Source: SIG440 sp045591035
Lineage (GTDB): Bacteria > Bacillota > Clostridia > Monoglobales > Monoglobaceae
Assembly (NCBI GenBank): GCA_045591035.1
Contig: JAZNSG010000005.1
Location: 3,567 to 67,566 of the forward strand
Direction: 5' to 3'
DNA: 64,000 nt
The notes under the pieces are model-generated. The model was given only the letters and a program-made list of their open reading frames with translations, searched no databases and was not told the DNA's origin. The position numbers were made by a program, and so were the translations under genes. Of the stretch, positions 16,479 through 26,723 are shown one piece after another (positions within the stretch are counted from its first letter, which is position 1; each line of letters opens with the position of its first letter).

Positions 16479-17933
16479 TTATTTTGAAAGCTGTTCAATA
16501 CCTTTTTTTATACGTCTTAATGTCTCATCTTTGCCCAGAATAAAGGCAAGTTCAACACCACCACCGGGAGTAAACGCCTTACCTGAAACCGCAACTCGAA
16601 CCGGCCACAAAATTCTGCCGTTTTTGAGTTCAAGCCTTTCAACAAGGGCAATCAGTTCATCGTGAATGTTATCTTTTGTCCAATCTGTAATTCCTTCAAG
16701 CACAGGCAAAACTTCCTTCAAGGCTTCAAGAGAATTTTCAGCATCGGTTTTCATCTTTTTGTGAGCATAAAGCTCGTTTTCATACTCGGGAAGATTGTCA
16801 AAAAAGTCAACCTGCTCGGGTATATCCGAAAGCTTCTCACATCTGGGCTGAAGCAAAGCAGAAACCTCTTTAAGGTCAATCTCAGGATTTGTTATTACGC
16901 CCTCATAGAAAGGAAGTGCCATTTCGTGGAACTTTTCAAAAGGAAGCTCTCTTATATACTCGCCATTCAACCAAGCCAACTTCTTTTCATCAAAAATTGC
17001 AGGAGACTTGCTTATGCCTTTTATATCAAAAGCTTCAATCAGTTCTTCAATGGTAAACTTCTCTCTTTCATCACCGGGCGCCCAGCCGAGAAGAGTTATA
17101 TAGTTCACAATTGCTTCTTTAAGATAACCTTTTTCAATAAAGTCCTCATAAGATGCGTCACCGTGACGTTTTGAAAGCTTGTTGTTGGCATCCTTCATAA
17201 CGGGCGAAACGTGAACATAAGTCGGGATTTCCCAACCAAACGCTTCATAAAGCAGATTATACTTAGGCGTTGACGAAAGATACTCGCTGCCACGGATAAT
17301 ATGAGTTATATTCATAAGGTGGTCATCTATTACATTAGCAAAGTTATAAGTGGGAAGACCATCAGCCTTAAGAAGAACATTATCGTCAAGAATTGCATTC
17401 TCAACAGAAATTTCGCCAAAAACTTCATCCTTGAAGGTAGTCTTTCCATGGGTAGGCATCTTCTGGCGGATAACGTAGGGTATACCCGCTTTCAGCTTTT
17501 CCTCAATTTCTTCCTTTGAAAGTTTGCTGCAAAGTCCATCATACTTTGTGGGAACTTTCATAACTGTCTGACGTTGACGAAGATCTTCAAGACGCTCCTT
17601 ATCACAGAAGCAATAATAAGCGTGTCCTGTTTCCACTAACTTTTCGGCATACTCCCTGTAGATATCACGTCTTTCGCTTTGAATATATGGGCCGTATTCA
17701 CCACCAATGTCCGGGCCTTCATCGTGGATAAGACCGGTGTCTTTCATAGTTCTGTAAATAACATCAACTGCACCGTCAACATACCTTTCCTGGTCGGTAT
17801 CCTCAATTCTCAAAATGAACTTTCCGCCCTTCGACTTTGCCAGAAGATATGCATAAAGGGCTGTTCTCAAGTTTCCTATGTGCATATACCCCGTGGGGCT
17901 TGGTGCAAATCGTGTTCTTACTTCCTTTTCCAT
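16479..17933 (-). CDS. gltX: Glutamate--tRNA ligase
   Basis: A 484-residue class I synthetase. RFAPSPTGYMHIGNLRTALY at the N-terminus holds the HIGH motif and KLSKRHGDAS holds KMSKS. Cys and His residues of the zinc region (CFCDKE) are present. ATG 17933 is used because GGAGG lies about 9 bases upstream; an in-frame TTG eight codons earlier overlaps that site. Confidence 0.96.
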   Translation of the reverse strand: MEKEVRTRFAPSPTGYMHIGNLRTALYAYLLAKSKGGKFILRIEDTDQERYVDGAVDVIYRTMKDTGLIHDEGPDIGGEYGPYIQSERRDIYREYAEKLVETGHAYYCFCDKERLEDLRQRQTVMKVPTKYDGLCSKLSKEEIEEKLKAGIPYVIRQKMPTHGKTTFKDEVFGEISVENAILDDNVLLKADGLPTYNFANVIDDHLMNITHIIRGSEYLSSTPKYNLLYEAFGWEIPTYVHVSPVMKDANNKLSKRHGDASYEDFIEKGYLKEAIVNYITLLGWAPGDEREKFTIEELIEAFDIKGISKSPAIFDEKKLAWLNGEYIRELPFEKFHEMALPFYEGVITNPEIDLKEVSALLQPRCEKLSDIPEQVDFFDNLPEYENELYAHKKMKTDAENSLEALKEVLPVLEGITDWTKDNIHDELIALVERLELKNGRILWPVRVAVSGKAFTPGGGVELAFILGKDETLRRIKKGIEQLSK

Positions 17934-17959
17934 TTTTTCTTCCTCCGTTTTTGTCAAAA

Positions 17960-18487
17960 TTATGCTTCTATGTAACCGATATATGGTAAATTTCTGAATT
18001 TTTCAGCATAGTCAAGGCCATATCCCACCACAAACTTGTCGGGAATTTCAAAGCCAAGATAATCAACCTTAATGTCACATTCACGACGGCTTGGTTTGCT
18101 CAGGCACGAGCAAAGTTTAAGTGCCTTTGGACGTCTGTTATTCAAAAGCTTCATAACTTCGCGCATGGTATAACCGCTGTCTATTATATCTTCAACAATA
18201 ATAACATTTTCGTTCTCTATGTCACATTCTATATCCTTTGTGATTTTTACCTCACCTGTTGCAGATGTTCTGTTACCGTAGCTTTCCGCTTTAAGAAAGT
18301 ATACCTCAGTATCAAGTTCTATCTTCTTAAGCAGGTCACTCATAAACATAAATGAGCCCTTAAGAACGCCTACAACAATGATTTTTTCACCGCAAAAGTC
18401 CCTATTTATCTCGGTTGCAATTTCATTCAGCCGCTCGTCAAGCTCCTCTGCGCTTATCAGTACTTTTCTATCTTTTATTGGGTCCAT
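17960..18487 (-). CDS. hpt: Hypoxanthine phosphoribosyltransferase
   Basis: A 175-residue purine-salvage enzyme with the PRPP motif NVIIVEDIIDSGYTM, the LKGSFMFMSDL loop and the C-terminal DKFVVGYGLDYAEKFRNLP. The start ATG lies inside the end of tilS (20-base overlap), and GGTGA of the tilS frame acts as ribosome site. tilS-hpt is a conserved pair in Firmicutes. Confidence 0.95.
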   Translation of the reverse strand: MDPIKDRKVLISAEELDERLNEIATEINRDFCGEKIIVVGVLKGSFMFMSDLLKKIELDTEVYFLKAESYGNRTSATGEVKITKDIECDIENENVIIVEDIIDSGYTMREVMKLLNNRRPKALKLCSCLSKPSRRECDIKVDYLGFEIPDKFVVGYGLDYAEKFRNLPYIGYIEA

Positions 18488-19865
18488 ATACTATCACCAA
18501 TGCCCTTTCTGTATCCTTTGTAGCTTTATATTTAAAACTTACGCTGTTTCCCACAACAGCGACAACTTCATCGCCTGTGCAAAGCAACGGAATTTTATCT
18601 CTGTCTGCTTTGGGTATTTTAGCATCAATAAATATCTTCTTTATCTTTTTTTCTCTTCCGTCAGAAAACCACACCATTCTGTCTCCATCCCGGCGGTTTC
18701 TGAGAAACAAGGGTCTGCCTTCAAGTTTATCCAAATCAATTGCCCATTCATTTATGCCACACTTGTATTCTGAAGATTCCGTTTTCAGCGAAACCTTTAC
18801 CCCAAGGTTTTCGATAAAAACCTCCTCACCCGGAGAGATTTTATAAAAGAAGTCATTTTCTTCAAAATTCATAGTTTTTTTTGGTTGTTCAAAAGTCAAC
18901 CATCCATAATTAACCGACGCTCTCAGGCCTTCAGGCAGGTCAATCCCCGCCCCTGTATCCTTTAACACCAACTCATATATCTCATCAATATGTTTTTTTT
19001 CAAGCTTAACTCCTTTTACCGCTTCATCTGCAGCAATCCGTATCAGCCTTGCTCTGATTGATTTCTCTACCATTTTCAATGAATCTATGTGAAGGGAAAC
19101 CGGTTTTTTTGAAGGAATCGGATTGTTAAGCCGGGAATAAAGTCTCTCCGCATAGCCATTTAAAAAGGCTCCGTCCTCCTTAGCATTTGCCCCCAGTCTC
19201 ACAAGGGTGTCCTTGATATTTGAATTAAACTCCCTCTCAAGGTATGGTATAAGCTCGTTTCGGATTTTGTTTCTCGTGTAGTCATTTTCAAAATTTGTTG
19301 CATCAGTACAAAAGTCAAGGTTCTTTTCCTTGCAATATTTTTCAATGTCACAGCGGGGTATATCAAGAATCGGACGAATAATGAGTTCGTCTCTCACATA
19401 TTTAATACCGCCAAGGCCATCAATTCCCGTGCCACGAATAATTCGCATCATTATAGTTTCTGCATTATCGTCCCGGTTGTGAGCAGTGGCAATCTTCTGA
19501 AACCCATACTGCTCCAGAAGTTCATTGAAAAAATCATATCTTACCCCGCGACCCGCTTCCTCAGTGGAAACTTTCTTCTCCTTTGCCAAAGCGGCAACAT
19601 CAACCTTTTTTGAAAAAAACTTTATGCCTCGCCTGCTGCACATATCCTGAACAAACATTTGGTCACTGTCTGCCGCTTCACCACGAAGCCCGTGATTTAC
19701 ATGGGCACAATAAAGCCCAAACCCCAAATCGTTTTTCAGTCTGTCAAGAACGCTAAGCAGACAAACCGAATCAGCGCCACCCGAAACAGCAACCAGAATC
19801 TTATCGCCCCGGCTTATCATATTATATTGTGAAATTGTCTGCAAAACTCTTGCCTCAATACTCAC
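18468..19865 (-). CDS. tilS: tRNA(Ile)-lysidine synthase
   Basis: TilS makes lysidine at the wobble base of the tRNA-Ile(CAU) so that it reads AUA. The protein (465 aa) has the PP-loop ILVAVSGGADSVCLLSVL, then TAHNRDDNAETIMMRIIRG, and a C-terminal domain with RRDGDRM. GTG 19865 is chosen because GGAGTGG lies just upstream, inside the end of dnaB, giving an 11-base overlap. Confidence 0.93.
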   Translation of the reverse strand: MSIEARVLQTISQYNMISRGDKILVAVSGGADSVCLLSVLDRLKNDLGFGLYCAHVNHGLRGEAADSDQMFVQDMCSRRGIKFFSKKVDVAALAKEKKVSTEEAGRGVRYDFFNELLEQYGFQKIATAHNRDDNAETIMMRIIRGTGIDGLGGIKYVRDELIIRPILDIPRCDIEKYCKEKNLDFCTDATNFENDYTRNKIRNELIPYLEREFNSNIKDTLVRLGANAKEDGAFLNGYAERLYSRLNNPIPSKKPVSLHIDSLKMVEKSIRARLIRIAADEAVKGVKLEKKHIDEIYELVLKDTGAGIDLPEGLRASVNYGWLTFEQPKKTMNFEENDFFYKISPGEEVFIENLGVKVSLKTESSEYKCGINEWAIDLDKLEGRPLFLRNRRDGDRMVWFSDGREKKIKKIFIDAKIPKADRDKIPLLCTGDEVVAVVGNSVSFKYKATKDTERALVIVYGPNKR

Positions 19866-21213
19866 GATTTCCACTCCAGTTTGAGAATTTTGTGTACTCA
19901 CCCAACCAGGTCAGGTATTCATAACCCACTTCACCATTTCTGTGCTTGGCAAAAATGCATTTTGCCTTGTTGGGCTCTTCTGCTTCTTCATTATATGCAC
20001 CTTCACGGTAAAGGAACATAACCACGTCAGCATCCTGTTCGATTGAACCTGATTCTCTCAGGTCACTGAGCACAGGTTCTTTCACGTCACGCTTTTCAAC
20101 GGAACGGTTAAGCTGAGAAAGAGCGATAATCGGAATATTCAGTTCCTTTGCCAAAACCTTTAAAGACCGGGAAATCTCAGCAACTTCCTGCTCACGGCTC
20201 CGATTTCCGCCCTTTGAGCTTATGAGCTGGATATAGTCGATAATAACCATGCCGAGATTATGCTCAATTTTAAGTTTTCGGCATCGTGCACATATCTCAG
20301 CAACAGTAATCGCAGACGTGTCATCTATATATATATTGGCGTGGCTGAGTACATCTACCGCCTCACCTATTTTCTCCCATTCTTCATCCTTTATGTTCCC
20401 CTTTTTAAGAGCGTCTGAACTAACCATAGCTTCGCTTGAGAGCATACGGTTTGCAATTTGTATACCCGGCATTTCAAGATTGAACACCGCAACAGTAATC
20501 CCCGTTGAAATTGCCGCATTCTGTGCAATGTTCATAGCAAAGCTGGTTTTTCCCATACCGGGACGAGCCGCAATTAAAATAAGCTCTGAACCGTGAAGTC
20601 CCGCTGTGCGCTTGTCCACATCAATAAATCCGGTTGGTATGCCTGTGACTTCATCATCTGTCTCAGACAATTCAGAGAGGTTATCAATGCTCAGTCCAAG
20701 GTACTGTCTGATGTGAACAGGACCTGAGGTCACTCTGGCTTGGGAAATATCAATGATTGACTGTTCTGCTCCGCCTAAAACGGTTTCCAGTTCCTCATTC
20801 CCTTGATAGCATTGCTCCATAACACGTTCTGACATTTTAATCAGCTGACGCATTGTGGCTTTTTCTGCTACAATTTTCGCATAGTGATTTACATTTCTTG
20901 TAGTGGGAACCACATTCATTGTCTCCATAACAAAGTTAAGTCCACCAACAAAATCAAAGCTTCCGCGTAGAATTAACTGTTCCTTTATGGTCACAATATC
21001 TATGGGCTTTGCCATATTATAAAGGTCAACAATTGCGTTATAAAGTTCCTTATGGCGGTCTATATAAAAATCATCCGCCTTGCATGAGTTAATTACATCA
21101 GGAATACACTGCTCATCAAGCAGCATTGCGCCAAGAACCGACTGTTCTGCCTCGCGGCTGTATGGCATACTTCTTTCAAAGCTCATATTTTCCGAAGCCA
21201 TTACTTCTTCCAA
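19855..21213 (-). CDS. dnaB: Replicative DNA helicase
   Basis: A 452-residue hexameric helicase. The N-terminal domain has PYSREAEQSVLGAMLLD, the ATPase domain has Walker A AARPGMGKTSFAMNIA, Walker B MVIIDYIQLI, and LNIPIIALSQLNRSVEKR. TTG 21213 is used because AAGGAGG lies 8-9 bases upstream; the ATG four codons later is too far from it. It follows rplI by 34 bases, the classic rplI-dnaB order. Confidence 0.96.
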   Translation of the reverse strand: MEEVMASENMSFERSMPYSREAEQSVLGAMLLDEQCIPDVINSCKADDFYIDRHKELYNAIVDLYNMAKPIDIVTIKEQLILRGSFDFVGGLNFVMETMNVVPTTRNVNHYAKIVAEKATMRQLIKMSERVMEQCYQGNEELETVLGGAEQSIIDISQARVTSGPVHIRQYLGLSIDNLSELSETDDEVTGIPTGFIDVDKRTAGLHGSELILIAARPGMGKTSFAMNIAQNAAISTGITVAVFNLEMPGIQIANRMLSSEAMVSSDALKKGNIKDEEWEKIGEAVDVLSHANIYIDDTSAITVAEICARCRKLKIEHNLGMVIIDYIQLISSKGGNRSREQEVAEISRSLKVLAKELNIPIIALSQLNRSVEKRDVKEPVLSDLRESGSIEQDADVVMFLYREGAYNEEAEEPNKAKCIFAKHRNGEVGYEYLTWLGEYTKFSNWSGNREY

Positions 21214-21247
21214 TGCAATTCCCTCCTTTTTTAAGAATTTGATTTTA

Positions 21248-21697
21248 TTACTTTTCCTCTGTTACACAAACCTTGAACACTCCTGTGATGCCTGTGTAAA
21301 GACGCACGGGGACCTCTGTTGTTCCACATGTCTTTATCCCGTCTTTAAGGTCCATTTTTCTTTTGTCTATGTCAATATTAAACTGTTTTTTAAGAGCCTC
21401 GGAAACATCTTTTGAAGTTATCGAGCCAAAGAGTTTCCCACCGGCTCCTGCTTTCGCACTGAGATTTACTGTAATTTCTTTCATTCTGTCAGCAATATTC
21501 CGAGCCTTTTCCTCTTCAAGATTGCGGCGATATGCTTCCGCTCCACGTTTCCCTTCAAGCTCATTGAGTGCTTGTTTACTCGCCTCAATCGCAAGTCCCT
21601 GGGGGAACAAAAAGTTTCTTGCATACCCGTCACTGACATTTATAAGGTCTCCCTTTTTACCCTGAGATTTAACATCCTTTGTTAATATAACTTTCAT
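21248..21697 (-). CDS. rplI: Large ribosomal subunit protein bL9
   Basis: A 149-residue ribosomal protein with the N-terminal signature MKVILTKDVKSQGKKGD and DGYARNFLFPQGLA, and a C-terminal domain with GKLFGSITSKDV. Normal length. It sits between gdpP and dnaB as in other Firmicutes. Confidence 0.97.
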   Translation of the reverse strand: MKVILTKDVKSQGKKGDLINVSDGYARNFLFPQGLAIEASKQALNELEGKRGAEAYRRNLEEEKARNIADRMKEITVNLSAKAGAGGKLFGSITSKDVSEALKKQFNIDIDKRKMDLKDGIKTCGTTEVPVRLYTGITGVFKVCVTEEK

Positions 21698-21751
21698 AAG
21701 CTAATCCACCTTTCTTTTTTAAACAATCCAATCTGTTCGTTCCTGAATTTT

Positions 21752-23761
21752 CTATTGAGCAAGAACCTCGTCTATTGCAGTTTTAAGTATTCTGTCTGCT
21801 TCTTCGACAGTGGTATCATCAAGCTGTGCTCCGGCTATGGTAATATGTCCGCCGCCCCCAAGCTTTTCAAGAATAACCTGCACATTCACAGAATCCAAAG
21901 ACCTGCCACTTATGAGAACACGATTTCCATTCTTTGCAAGTACAAACGAAGCTTCAATTCCGTCAATATTCAGAAGCTCATCTGCCGCCTGAGCCACAGT
22001 GACTGTCATATTCGGACATTCGTCGTACAGATACGAAAACGCCATATTTTCTCTGTAAACAACAACATTCTTTATAATTTCGGCTTTCGCCAACTGGGTT
22101 TTTATATCAGTTTTGAAAAGTCGTCTTACACTTACAGTATCAACGCCCATTCTTCTGAGATACGACGCTGCCTCAAAAGTTCTTACTCCCGCCTTAAAGG
22201 TGAAGCCCTTGGTATCCATAAATATACCCGCATAAAGTGCCTCAGCCTCTTGCTTTGTGAGTCTGCCCGAATCCTGAATATACTGAAGCATTTCAGTTAT
22301 CATTTCACAGGTTGAAGATGCATAAGGTTCATGATAAACCAAAACTGCATTTTCAATGAATTCTTCACTTCTTCGGTGGTGGTCAATAAGCACCACATTC
22401 TTCGCATACTCTAAAAGTTCGGGACATTCAACCATGCTTGGCCTATGCACATCCACAACCACGACAAGGGTTTCTTCGTTATACATATTAAGAGCCTGTT
22501 CAGGTGTAACAAAAGCCTCTTCATAATCAGAAAGACTTGAGAACTCCTCAACCAGTGATTTTGCATTGCTTTCACTTTGATTTATGGCAATGTACGCATC
22601 TTTTCCCCGGCTTTTAACAGACTTCAAAAGTCCAAGTGCCGCACCAAGACTGTCCATATCCGAGTTTCTGTGCCCCATGATTATTACTTTGGCGGAATGG
22701 TCAACAAGTTCCCGAAGAGCATGTGCCACAACTCTTGCCTTTACCTTTGTCCTTTTTTCAACTTCCCGGGTCTTTGCTCCAAAGAAGGTAAAGTTTGCAT
22801 TATCACGTATAACAACCTGGTCGCCGCCACGGCCCAACGCCATATCAATTGCAAGACGGGCATATTTGTCGTTTTCAACAACATCAGCTCCGTATTTTCC
22901 AATACCTATACTGAGGGTAGCAGGTATTTTGTTTTCAAAATTTATGTTCCGCACTTCGTCAAGAACGGCAAACTTATTTTCCATTATCTTCGCAAAGTTC
23001 TTATTACTGAAGAAAACGACAAATTTATCTTTTTCATACTTTCTCAAAACACCGTTTCCAAGAGCTACCCAGGAATTTATTTTCTGGTCAATCTCCCCCA
23101 GAAGTGCACCATGGTTAGAATCGGTGGTTTCTTTTAAAACCTCGTCATAGTTATCTATGATAACTATACACTCAATCATCTTTTCTTCTTCACGAAGGCG
23201 AATAGCATAGTCCTCACGGGTTTTGTCAATGAAATATATAACCACCAATGACTTATCGTCACTGAATTTTCCACTCCGGGTGACACTTCCCCATACCTCA
23301 TAGGAATTTTCACCGATTGTGAGGTTTATGTTATTTGGGTTATCCGCATCTAAGAACTTTGAAACCTGTATTTCGGGGATTACAGACTGTACCTCTTCTC
23401 CAAACAGATTGCCGTCTCCCACCGCCTTGCGGAAATTGTCATTGTACCAGGTTATCTTGCCCGTAGTATCCGTAATAACCAAAGGCGCCGGATAATTCAT
23501 AAGTGTGCCTCGGGAGCTGTCGCTCAGACAAAAATCAAGGTTTTCAATATAATTTGCAAATTCCTTTTCGCGTCTGTTTATCCGCCAGAATTCAAATATC
23601 GCAATACCAACAGCTGCGGCAAACAACAAAGCCGCTTCACTGTGGTCGTTAGCTGACATATATACTCCGAGTGCAACAAACAAGATGGTGTATAAAATGA
23701 CCTTCAAATACTTTATTTTCTTGTTATAGAAGCTTTTCGCTGTCGAATTACCGATTTTCAT
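21752..23761 (-). CDS. gdpP: Cyclic-di-AMP phosphodiesterase GdpP
   Basis: GdpP cuts c-di-AMP to pApA and sets osmotic and cell-wall balance. The 669-residue protein has two N-terminal membrane segments (about 17-52), a PAS domain, a degenerate GGDEF domain, then DHH (MGHRNSDMDSLGAALGL, VVVVDVHRPSM, LIDHHRRS) and DHHA1 (LGGGGHITIAGAQL) domains. Start and stop overlap the upstream DUF2232 gene by 4 bases (ATGA), so translation is coupled. Confidence 0.95.
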   Translation of the reverse strand: MKIGNSTAKSFYNKKIKYLKVILYTILFVALGVYMSANDHSEAALLFAAAVGIAIFEFWRINRREKEFANYIENLDFCLSDSSRGTLMNYPAPLVITDTTGKITWYNDNFRKAVGDGNLFGEEVQSVIPEIQVSKFLDADNPNNINLTIGENSYEVWGSVTRSGKFSDDKSLVVIYFIDKTREDYAIRLREEEKMIECIVIIDNYDEVLKETTDSNHGALLGEIDQKINSWVALGNGVLRKYEKDKFVVFFSNKNFAKIMENKFAVLDEVRNINFENKIPATLSIGIGKYGADVVENDKYARLAIDMALGRGGDQVVIRDNANFTFFGAKTREVEKRTKVKARVVAHALRELVDHSAKVIIMGHRNSDMDSLGAALGLLKSVKSRGKDAYIAINQSESNAKSLVEEFSSLSDYEEAFVTPEQALNMYNEETLVVVVDVHRPSMVECPELLEYAKNVVLIDHHRRSEEFIENAVLVYHEPYASSTCEMITEMLQYIQDSGRLTKQEAEALYAGIFMDTKGFTFKAGVRTFEAASYLRRMGVDTVSVRRLFKTDIKTQLAKAEIIKNVVVYRENMAFSYLYDECPNMTVTVAQAADELLNIDGIEASFVLAKNGNRVLISGRSLDSVNVQVILEKLGGGGHITIAGAQLDDTTVEEADRILKTAIDEVLAQ

Positions 23762-24771
23762 ACTGTTCCTCCCGTATCCGCAGAATCAGATTTATCAAGG
23801 CTCTTGATACCACGAAAGTTTCTGCCACTATCCAAAATTCCTATTATAATCAAAATATTTGATATTATTCCCATAAGCATACTTCCGAAAACAAACACCG
23901 CAACGTAAAGAGCAAATCTAAGGGGAGCAGCTTTTATACGTTTTTTAAGTTTGAAATCCACAAATGACAAACCACAAACTCCAAGGATTGTATATAGTAC
24001 AAAAACAAGGTTTGCACATACAGCCCACAAGCCTGAGCCTTTTGTTCCGAAGATATACACAAGATAAATAATCACAGCCACCGTAGCAAGACTCCTTGGA
24101 GCCCTCATTTCAGAAAAGGCAATACATTCTACACGGGCAAGTCTCGTACGGTTAATGATAAATCCTGAAAATCTCAAAATAATATATCCTGAAAACATAG
24201 ATATTACAATTATCACAGCCGGAGTGTACAGTCTTATAACCGTTCCAAGTGCTTCCATAAAGATGTCTATGAATGTTTTGGGGTCCACACCCATTTCTTC
24301 ACTAATTGCCGCACCTAAGTCTTTCGAAGCTGCCTCCACCATCGCCCTGGTTTGAGCCAAAGCATTCGAAAAAGTCTCAGCAACCCCTCCAAAAAACAGT
24401 TCAAGCATAAGAAAACTGAATAAGTATCCGACAACCACAGCAACAGCCGTAGCACAAAGACAGATAAAAAAGGGTTTCCGCTTTCCTAGACAATATCCGG
24501 CAACAGCCCCGGGAATAACCGAAGAAAGCAATGTCAATGCCGAACCTATTATATTGGGCTCAATCAACAGACTTAACAAAAATACTGCAACAAGCGATGG
24601 AATAATAACCCTGAATCCATTTCGGGCAGACAGCACCGCCATAGGCACTCCGCAAACAAAAACAGCTAAGCCCGAAAACAAAGCCATATACTTCGTAAGC
24701 AATATCAAAAGAACCGTGAGAGCCACCATCATAGCTCCCTCACGGATAGCTTTTGTATGGTTTTTTTTCAT
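23758..24771 (-). CDS. DUF2232 (YybS-like) membrane protein
   Basis: A 337-residue protein with about eight membrane segments, including an early KYMALFSGLAVFVCGVPMA helix and a long C-terminal set. Placed directly before gdpP and rplI it matches the yybS gene of Bacillus, a DUF2232 family protein of unknown role. First gene of the yybS-gdpP-rplI-dnaB-tilS-hpt-gltX run. Confidence 0.85.
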   Translation of the reverse strand: MKKNHTKAIREGAMMVALTVLLILLTKYMALFSGLAVFVCGVPMAVLSARNGFRVIIPSLVAVFLLSLLIEPNIIGSALTLLSSVIPGAVAGYCLGKRKPFFICLCATAVAVVVGYLFSFLMLELFFGGVAETFSNALAQTRAMVEAASKDLGAAISEEMGVDPKTFIDIFMEALGTVIRLYTPAVIIVISMFSGYIILRFSGFIINRTRLARVECIAFSEMRAPRSLATVAVIIYLVYIFGTKGSGLWAVCANLVFVLYTILGVCGLSFVDFKLKKRIKAAPLRFALYVAVFVFGSMLMGIISNILIIIGILDSGRNFRGIKSLDKSDSADTGGTV

Positions 24772-24857
24772 AAATTTTCTTCAACTCTTCTCTAATAAAT
24801 CTATCGTTTATCCGTAAAAAACCGACACTTTTCGCATTTTAATATATATACTCTGCT

Positions 24858-24886
24858 ATTATACCAAAGAACTTAGTTTTTTTCAA
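24858..24886 (-). promoter_or_regulatory. Promoter of the yybS-gdpP-rplI-dnaB operon
   Basis: TTGAAA, 17 bases, TATAAT on the minus strand, about 85 bases upstream of the DUF2232 gene. Confidence 0.7.
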
Positions 24887-24980
24887 CTGTTTCACGCAAA
24901 ATTTTTTACTTTGTCCCTTCAATATCAATTTCGATTCTCATGAATACTTATTGCTATGCAAAAATTTCACCATTTAATAC

Positions 24981-25006
24981 AAAAGCGACCACAAAACAGT
25001 GGTCGC
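24981..25006 (-). terminator. Terminator of the exo-amidohydrolase gene
   Basis: An 8-bp GC-rich stem (GCGACCAC / GTGGTCGC) with a 6-base loop and a short T run on the minus strand, just past the stop at 25017. Confidence 0.65.
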
Positions 25007-25016
25007 CGAAGTCAGT

Positions 25017-26624
25017 TCAAGCTATAATTTCTCCTCCAAACAAAACCATTTGCGGTTTTATATTTCGTATCTCATTGGGCGACTTGTCCATCAGAGAAGT
25101 CGGGAGTATCACCAAATCCGAAAGTTTCCCCGGTTCAAGACTACCCTTTATGTTTTCTTCAAAGGCTGAATATGCTCCATAGCAGGTATATCCCCTTATG
25201 GCCTGTACAAGGCCGATTTGCTGACCTTCGCCTATAATATGGTTAGTTCTTAAATCCCGTCTCTCCATAGCGGCAAAGATTCCAAAAAACGGCGAAAGCT
25301 CCTCAATTACCATTCCGTCTGAGCCAAAAGGCGTAATTATCCCATGTTTTTCAAAGGATTTTAATGGTATCAGATAGTCCAATCTGTCCTCATAATATTT
25401 CTCAAAGCTTTCTCCCCAGACAGACAAAAACGCTGGGTTTGGAACAGGTATAACCCCAAGTCTCTTAATCTTTTGCATATATTCCTCCGGACACAAAAAA
25501 CAATGCTCTATTCTGTGACGATGATCTTTTCTAGGAAAAACCTTTAGTGCATTTTCATAAGCATTCAGCGTCATTTCAACCGCCTTATCTCCCGCAGCAT
25601 GTGCTGTTATCTGAAATCCTGCCCTGTGTGCCTCAAGAAAAATTTCATTAATCTCACTTTGGCTAAAGCTGGGCGGGTATACAACCCCACCCGGCATAAT
25701 TGGTTTTGTGGTGGCACAAGTTCCGCCGACAGCGGAGCCGTCAACCATAATCTTAATTGGCCCTTTTTTCAAATTATTGTCTCCAAACCCCGTATAAAAT
25801 CCCGAATTAACCATATTCTCTGCGTTTCTTATTTGCGCATCTTTTCCGAACAAGGTCCAAAGCATTGTGTAAACCCGATTTTTCAGCTTCCCTTTTTCTT
25901 TTGCAAGTTGAAGACTGCGAAAGGTTGGTGCTCCGTATCCTCCGGCATCGTGACTACTTGTAATTCCCTCATTAAGAAGCCTTTTGCAAAATTTTTCAAT
26001 TCCCGAAACCAAAGTTTCATCATCCGGCAAAAGAGGTGCCTTTTGCAGCATAGTGAAATGGGCAGTCTCTTTCATAAGTCCGCTTGGCTCACCGTTTTCC
26101 GTTAAAGCTGTGTGTTCTGTTGGGAACTGAAGTCCGGATTTCTTTGCCAATTCAAGAGCCGCACTGTTGCACACACTCATATGACCACTCTTGTGAATAA
26201 TTAATACCGGATTTCGAGGTGAAACATTGTCGAGTTCTTTAAGGGTAATATGTCTTTTTTCGTTTAAGTCCTCATTGCTGTAGGCACTTCCTATTATCCA
26301 TTCGCCGTTTGCTTTGTCCTTTGCAGCATTTTTAATTTTATCCAGGATGTCCGAAATACTTTTTATGCCGTTTTCCGGTGTTAAATAAATCTCTTCACCG
26401 CTTTTTGACTCCGCCACAGCCATATGGATATGGCAATCAACGAACCCGGGCAACACTGCGCAATGTTCCAGATTTATCTCTTCTGCTTCTCCCCCTGCCA
26501 GACATCTTGCTTTCTCAGTATCACCTACAAAAACAATCTTTTCGTCCTCAATCAGTATTGAATTTTCAATATCAAAATTTTTGTTAACCGTTATAACTTC
26601 ACCGTTAAAAAACAGTTTTTTCAT
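25017..26624 (-). CDS. Amidohydrolase family protein (YtcJ-like)
   Basis: A 535-residue composite amidohydrolase. The N-terminal beta strand part (FNGEVITVN) is followed by the metal motif GFVDCHIHMAV, then a TIM barrel with SHDAGGYG, THAAGD-type His (ITAHAAGDKAVE), RIEHCFLCPEEY and the final PFGSDGMVIEELSPF. It closes with a C-terminal LEPGKLSDLVIL strand typical of the YtcJ/exoenzyme group. ATG 26624 follows GGAGATGAAGGT; the frame is open 11 codons further up. Single gene with its own terminator. Substrate unknown. Confidence 0.85.
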   Translation of the reverse strand: MKKLFFNGEVITVNKNFDIENSILIEDEKIVFVGDTEKARCLAGGEAEEINLEHCAVLPGFVDCHIHMAVAESKSGEEIYLTPENGIKSISDILDKIKNAAKDKANGEWIIGSAYSNEDLNEKRHITLKELDNVSPRNPVLIIHKSGHMSVCNSAALELAKKSGLQFPTEHTALTENGEPSGLMKETAHFTMLQKAPLLPDDETLVSGIEKFCKRLLNEGITSSHDAGGYGAPTFRSLQLAKEKGKLKNRVYTMLWTLFGKDAQIRNAENMVNSGFYTGFGDNNLKKGPIKIMVDGSAVGGTCATTKPIMPGGVVYPPSFSQSEINEIFLEAHRAGFQITAHAAGDKAVEMTLNAYENALKVFPRKDHRHRIEHCFLCPEEYMQKIKRLGVIPVPNPAFLSVWGESFEKYYEDRLDYLIPLKSFEKHGIITPFGSDGMVIEELSPFFGIFAAMERRDLRTNHIIGEGQQIGLVQAIRGYTCYGAYSAFEENIKGSLEPGKLSDLVILPTSLMDKSPNEIRNIKPQMVLFGGEIIA

Positions 26625-26673
26625 ACCTTCATCTCCTTTTAGCATTAGGTTGCCCAATTTTCTCTAAGGTATG

Positions 26674-26712
26674 AAAAAGACAGCCCAAAGTCATAGCTTT
26701 AGGCTGTCTTAA
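26674..26712 (-). terminator. Terminator of the pgk-tpiA-gpmI operon
   Basis: AAGACAGCC pairs with GGCTGTCTT across a 15- to 20-base loop and is followed by T residues on the minus strand, right after the gpmI stop codon. Confidence 0.75.
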
Positions 26713-26723
26713 ACAAAAGATTT

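Noticed and set aside
18378..18846. Plus-strand open frames opposite hpt and tilS
   Set aside because: They are complementary-strand shadows of well-supported enzymes and have no ribosome sites.
22577..23150. Long plus-strand frames opposite gdpP
   Set aside because: They mirror the coding bias of gdpP and show no family motifs.
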